A DNA stretch of 64,000 bases from the NCBI GenBank assembly GCA_963920665.1, contig OY987265.1:23131001-23195000 (forward strand), given 5' to 3'. This stretch comes from Straminergon stramineum. Lineage: Eukaryota > Streptophyta > Bryopsida > Hypnales > Calliergonaceae. A program made the position numbers and the translations under genes. Under the pieces are notes generated by a model. That model saw nothing but the letters and a program-made list of their open reading frames with translations. It was not told the DNA's origin and ran no database searches. Below are positions 59,136 through 64,000 of the stretch, in pieces (positions within the stretch are counted from its first letter, which is position 1; each line of letters begins with the position of its first letter).

Positions 59136-59913
59136 CTCTAATATGGATATGAAGGGTATAGGCTGGTTCAAAGTTATGTCATCATAGACAATTTGGCCAC
59201 ATAACTAACTACAAGAGGAGAAGAAAGATTGTAACAACTTCCATCCAAGGACCTAACAAAGTCCACACTTTGTTAAAGAGGACACGCATTATAGAAATGA
59301 ACAACACTTAGGCCAATACAAAAGTAAAGGGTTTGTATTATAAGGAATAGGCCAAAGTTGACGCTTCATCACTTGTTAGTACTAAAACACAAATGAAATT
59401 CCATACACAAAGAATGTCATAAAGACATGTATTTGGAAGGTCAAGGCTCTAGGAAGATTTCTCCAAAAGGAGAATTCACGTAGAAGGTGCTAATGTAAGA
59501 TCACAATAAGAAAATAATGACCTCAAAACTTAATAAACCTCATAAAGCTACAAATGTTAGTAATCAAACTCACAAAATCCATGTAAAGGAGGAAAATTGG
59601 GCTAAAACTTGAAGGGATCCCCACGTCCTTCAAGAAGTGCACAAAAAACTTAGAAGAACGAGCAAAATGCTCAAAAAATACTAAAATGGTAACATTAGCT
59701 AAAACACTAGACATAAAAGTGTCAACAATTTGACAATAACAAATAGGGGAAATTTTGTGAGAAAGAATGACCTTTAATACTTTCTCCAAGGACTCCCTCT
59801 CTTCATTCTAACCTCTAAAATTTTCTACAATTAATAGCTAATTATTGCTAATTCTTAGAGAAAAAATCAATTCTATTGCAAGCCCCAACCCAACTTTTGG
59901 AGAAAAGCTACAC
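59136..59913. other. Intergenic DNA, no gene recognised
   Basis: A minus-strand frame at 59523-59789 has no recognised domain. Confidence 0.45.
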
Positions 59914-60170
59914 ATTACAAAAAATTTGGACCCTGGAAAAGGCCGCGACTTTGTTGCAGTAGTGGTGCAATTAGGGAAAAAAAAATTCAAAAAATAATAA
60001 TTAATTAAAAAATATTTTTTTCCCGAAATGATGTGGCACTAGTGTGACCATGTTAGATATGGAAATTTTAAAAACAATTTTCTTTTCTTGTGTTTTTTTT
60101 TATTTTTTTTCCTATACTGGCACCACTACACTACGAAACAGCCCCTTTCAGAATCCAAATTTTTTCTAAT
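59914..60170. mobile_element. 257-bp MITE with arms of about 65 bp
   Basis: ATTACAAAAAATTTGGA on the left and TCCAAATTTTTTCTAAT on the right are inverse. Inside, GCAGTAGTGGTGC pairs with GGCACCACTACACTACG, and AGGGAAAAAAAA pairs with TTTTTTTTCCTAT. Confidence 0.75.
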
Positions 60171-60409
60171 GAATGATAGAGAGATTGAGCCATTAGATTC
60201 AAAAAGTCCAAAATCGTTAGAAGAATCTCCTTCCCCTACTCCTAGGTTATTTGGGTTTGCAAAAGCCAACAAATTGTCAACACAAGAAAATGTAAGAATA
60301 CCATATGATGGAATTTTCATTTTCCAAATATTTAGTACCCAGAGGGTTTGTGTGACTAAAAAAGACTCATCTTTGACCTCATTTGGATGTCACAAGCTTT
60401 AGATACTCT

Positions 60410-61920
60410 AGTCATCAAGTCAAATTGGTTTAAATTTTGCCTAAATTCAAAGATGTCGCAGCCCTAGTAACACCTTACAAATCCAAACAGACTTTAAGAG
60501 CCCTTCACAGCTTTCAGGGCTCACCACACTCCAATTCCAATATCACTTAGGCCCAACTAACTAACACTGCACATGCCACGCATTTACAGCATTAGTTCTC
60601 ATTTCCAACTCACATTGCTAAGTCCCAGTCTCTAAGACTACTAGTATGCACTCCACTCGTGACACCTGGCATGTCACTTGGTGACATGGGGTGGAACTTG
60701 CATCTTAGTGTGCTAGGACTCATGGTGGTACTACTCACCATGGTCCTAACCGCCCTTGGTTGTCACCCCACCCCATACTAGGCTCGTTGTGCATTTGCTA
60801 CTCTCACACCAACACTAATCAAGACTTATAACTTGATACACATTGCCAATGGCCTAGCAAGGAGTGGGACTCCATCCAACACATACAATTGTCCCATGGA
60901 ACTTTGAAGCCGATGGTGAACTTGCATCACCACCCATGAGTCACTAGGACTCACCAAGGCTCCAAGAGGGAGTGAGGAGGGAGACCAACCCCTCCTTTAG
61001 TATTTTTTGTGGCATTCGGTATCCCCCTTCCCTTGAGGGTCGAAGGGACTTCCGAAACCCCCTTGGGTTTTGGAAGACCACCCATTTCCAATCGAAACCG
61101 CCAAGTTCCAACTCCATTTGGACTCCCAAGCTTCCAAACGGCGTAATTTTGTGGTCAAGGATCCACATCCCACATGCGAGTCCATTTCAGATATCTACAC
61201 AACAATCAGATGCCTATGGACTCCTCACTTGTCCCTTTTGAACAAGTTCTCACAAAGTTATGGCCTTCCAAAGATTTGGGTTCACTTAGAGCGCTGTCAC
61301 GCCTTCACCATGGCCCTTCTCTTAACCATAACTTTTGGCTCATGTCTTAGAACCTCGTAATTCTTGATATTCTAGCTTCCTTGTCTTCATAGATTTTCAA
61401 TGATATGCTACATGTCATACTTAGTTGAGGGATTCTTTAGGAACCCCTCACACTTAACCCTTGAATGTGCCGGCGCCACCAAGACACCCCCAACTTTGAA
61501 CGACCATAACTTCTAGCCTACTAGTCCAAATCACACGTTCTTTGGACTGTTAGAAGCGTCTTCTAAAGAGATTTCCAAGTATGTATGACATGATACTATG
61601 CTCTTCTTATCCAAAGCACTATTGCACCCTGTTTGCTCGAGAGTCTCTCATTTTTCCCTTCTTGAACTATTACAAGGCTTGGGAAGTCACCCCCAAGGTC
61701 CCCCTTGCTCACTAAGGCACTGTGGGCATCCGAAGGAGATAGGGGCATGACAAAGGAAGTGTACTTGCCATCCCTCATATTGCTTGAGTTATTACATACA
61801 AGGTCAACATCTAACTTTCTACAGTTCTCTCGTAATGGATGGTAACTTCTAATTTGAGAGACTATAAATATATCTAAAGCTAAAAGGACTTCTCTGACGT
61901 GAATAACTACTTTCATTTAG
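60410..61920. other. Decayed LTR-type DNA, no gene recognised
   Basis: GC-richer than the flanks, with phrases such as TTTGAACGACCATAACTTCT that occur in plant LTRs. Long frames on both strands (60972-61360, 61596-61916) show no domain. The call rests on style only. Confidence 0.3.
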
Positions 61921-62816
61921 CCAAGCTCTACCACATGCACTTGCAAGTTTGATTCAATCTCTTTCATGAATCTCACAATTGTTAGGCTAGGCTATCTTTT
62001 GGACTTCTAATAGTCTCTCAAACACCTAAAAGGCCTCTTAGACACTTAATCATACCCTAGAAGCATAGAATTAGAGTGTTTTAGGTACTTTGAGCTTCTA
62101 GAATTAAATGTTAGTAGGGACTTTTATTGAATTAGTTTGAACACTATTTTTATAAAATTTTGAATAAAAAATGTATTAAATAAATAAATAAATCTTGAGA
62201 CCAAAGAGACAACTCAAAGGTTCACAAAGCCATGCTCAAAGACTAGTTTGCAAATATGGATAATTTTGCCACATCACCAAAAACTCGATAGTCGATAATC
62301 ATGAATTCATGCTATTTGGTGTTTTACATCTTTTGACAAGCAATCTATATCCTGGAGGTAATGCAACAATTGGTAGCATTCTTTGGAATGTAAGGTTCCA
62401 ATATACTCCAAAAATAAAGAAAAAGTCATTTGCTCAACAATGAATAGAATGTACTTATCTTCTCAAAGGAGTTCAAAGAATGTTTCCATGCATCATAACT
62501 TGACGGTGCATTGTGTTGTCGATCCTTGAAGTGCATTCCCAATAGTTGCAATTGAATGTGAGGTTAGCACTAGGGTATTATCCTACTAAGCTAATGAGGC
62601 AAGAAGGCCATTGATGATCATGTTGGAGACATTTAACAAGTGAACTCCTAAGCATTGAGGTCTTAGACCATTGCCCCTCTTTTTATTTTTGTTTTTTTTA
62701 ATTTATTATTCCAAACTCACTTCATTATAGGAAGAAGGTGGATTTTTATTTACACATATTATTTGATCAAAGTTGTTCAATAATATCCTAGTAATGCATA
62801 TTTTGACACTATAAGG
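61921..62816. other. AT-rich intergenic DNA, no gene recognised
   Basis: No domain, array or paired ends seen. Confidence 0.45.
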
Positions 62817-62958
62817 GAGCAATGTCAATTTAGACATTTCGAGTCAATTCAGAGGGGCTGATTCAAACAGTTTTATGTCATTTCAGACATTTTTTTGTCA
62901 ATTCGAACATTGTTAGTCAATTCGGACGTGTCAATTCGGACACTATTTTCTTGTAGTG
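62817..62958. mobile_element. Miniature CACTA element (142 bp) with TGA target duplication
   Basis: The left end is CACTATAAGGGAGCAATGTC and the right end finishes GACACTATTTTCTTGTAGTG. TGA lies immediately outside both ends (62814-62816 and 62959-62961). The interior is made of GTCAATTCGGACA-type units, which resemble subterminal binding motifs. Confidence 0.82.
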
Positions 62959-62961
62959 TGA

Positions 62962-64000
62962 AATTTAGTGGATTATGGCCATTGCAAGCTCATTAGTAAA
63001 CTATTAACCACTCTCTAAGGCTCCAAGTTTCATAAGTGAGAGGGACCAAAAGTTCTACATAAAAGACAAGTCAATGTATCTAGAGTGCATGTAATAATCC
63101 CCAGTTGTCACTCAAAAAAACCCCAAGTTAACCCCTAAAGCTCCTTGACTATTTTCATAAAAAGTATTCAAAAGTGTTACTATCCATTACGATATTACAT
63201 GGAGCATAATTGAAATATAAAAATATTTTTCAATTTTTTGATTATAAAAATTTGTACTCAACCACTAGAAAATTTTGTGGAAAAAAATTAGATTATAACA
63301 TTTGAAGTTAGAAGAAAGGAAATTTTGGGCTTGCCCAATAGGGCTAGCATAATGTAGTTGGGTCAAACTTTGTGGAGAAGAAGACACTATTTAACTTTAG
63401 GAAGTTGGACCATTGAGTAGGTAGTTATGTTAGTTACTTGCCAATTTTCAAAGATAATGAAGGTATTTAACATACCTAAAATCTTTTTGCAATGAGAGGA
63501 TGTTCAAAGAATAGCAACAACATGAGCAAGATTTCAATTTTTATATTGAAAACTCATTTCTTGGAAGAATGAAATTCCTAGTATTTAGTACGAATTTTTA
63601 TTTTAAAATAAATAAATAAACAAATAGAAATAAGGTGAATGAATCTCATGAATTTACACTAGATAGTTCTAAAATTGTACTAAAACTTCCATTTTTAGTG
63701 CATTGATTGAAAATTGGAAAATAAAGATTCTTTTTGCATTTTCAACTACACACTATTTCCCTATTCTATTATATAATAGAAATTTTCACCCCATTTGGCT
63801 TTATAGATTGCAAAATATACATGTTCAAATTTATTGAAAAAAATTCTCAACTTGCCTTTTCTATTAGCATGTTGCTTGAATTGCCTCTACACTTTTGAGC
63901 TCCATAACTTTTGATCCAAACATCTAATTTGAAAAAAAATTACATTTTGACCAAATTGGTGCATTTTTGGTAAAACATTTAATTCCTTTCATTCAAAATG
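62962..64000. other. AT-rich intergenic DNA, no gene recognised
   Basis: A single TTAACCCCTAAAG end at 63125 suggests one more TTAA element, but no partner end was found before the window closes. Confidence 0.4.

Noticed and set aside
59523..59789. Minus-strand 88-codon frame as an upstream methyltransferase exon
   Set aside because: No AdoMet-fold motif and no splice sites compatible with the exon at 52803.
60972..61360. Overlapping frames on both strands as genes
   Set aside because: Frames on opposite strands of the same GC-richer LTR-like DNA have no recognisable domain and no splice or promoter support.

Overview
This is AT-rich, gene-poor, transposon-dense nuclear DNA of a land plant. 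The plant signals are a spliced annexin gene, a CACTA transposon with the canonical CACTACAAGAAAA end, a mariner-type element with CTCCCTCC ends, an extensin-like SPPPP protein, and CCCTAAA telomere-like words. A Rep-type HUH-endonuclease (Replitron-like) pseudogene and a bacterial-type DNA amino-methyltransferase-like pseudogene make a non-seed plant (fern, lycophyte or bryophyte) the best guess. That is inference; the species cannot be read from the sequence.

Layout. 1-5.4 kb: annexin gene on the minus strand (five coding exons; the last repeat lies beyond base 1), with minisatellites in introns 1 and 2 and a TTAA-ended element in the intron after exon 5. 5.5-17.4 kb: no convincing gene. 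It holds several elements that share TTAACCCCTAAA-type ends but have three different interiors, a mariner-like element (7410-8001) and a hAT-like element (about 12427-13204). 17.5-18.9 kb: HUH/Rep transposase pseudogene on the minus strand with three in-frame stops and two hairpins just past its 3' end. 23.1-24.6 kb: an intact single-exon secreted proline-rich protein. 26-31.3 kb: small inverted-repeat elements and a GC-richer block with tandem repeats.

32.918-45.063 kb: a 12.1 kb CACTA element with matching AGC target duplications. It carries an intron-containing fragment of a GRWD1-type ribosome-assembly WD40 gene but no visible transposase. 46.352-50.133 kb: a 3.8 kb TG...CA element with TCTAG target duplications and a decayed coding region. 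51.46-52.80 kb: exons of a beta-class DNA N4/N6 methyltransferase-like pseudogene on the minus strand. 52.905-58.950 kb: a 6 kb foldback-like element with long inverted arms of GC-rich CGGACGGG repeats and 60-bp palindromes. It contains an unrecognised 172-aa ORF and a 200-N gap that is probably a false join. 58.95-64 kb: small inverted-repeat elements, including a 142-bp CACTA miniature with TGA target duplications, and LTR-like debris.

Only the annexin gene and the proline-rich protein look like working host genes. The rest is a record of nested transposition. The in-frame stops in the element-borne genes mostly arose without frameshifts, which would fit C-to-T decay of methylated DNA.
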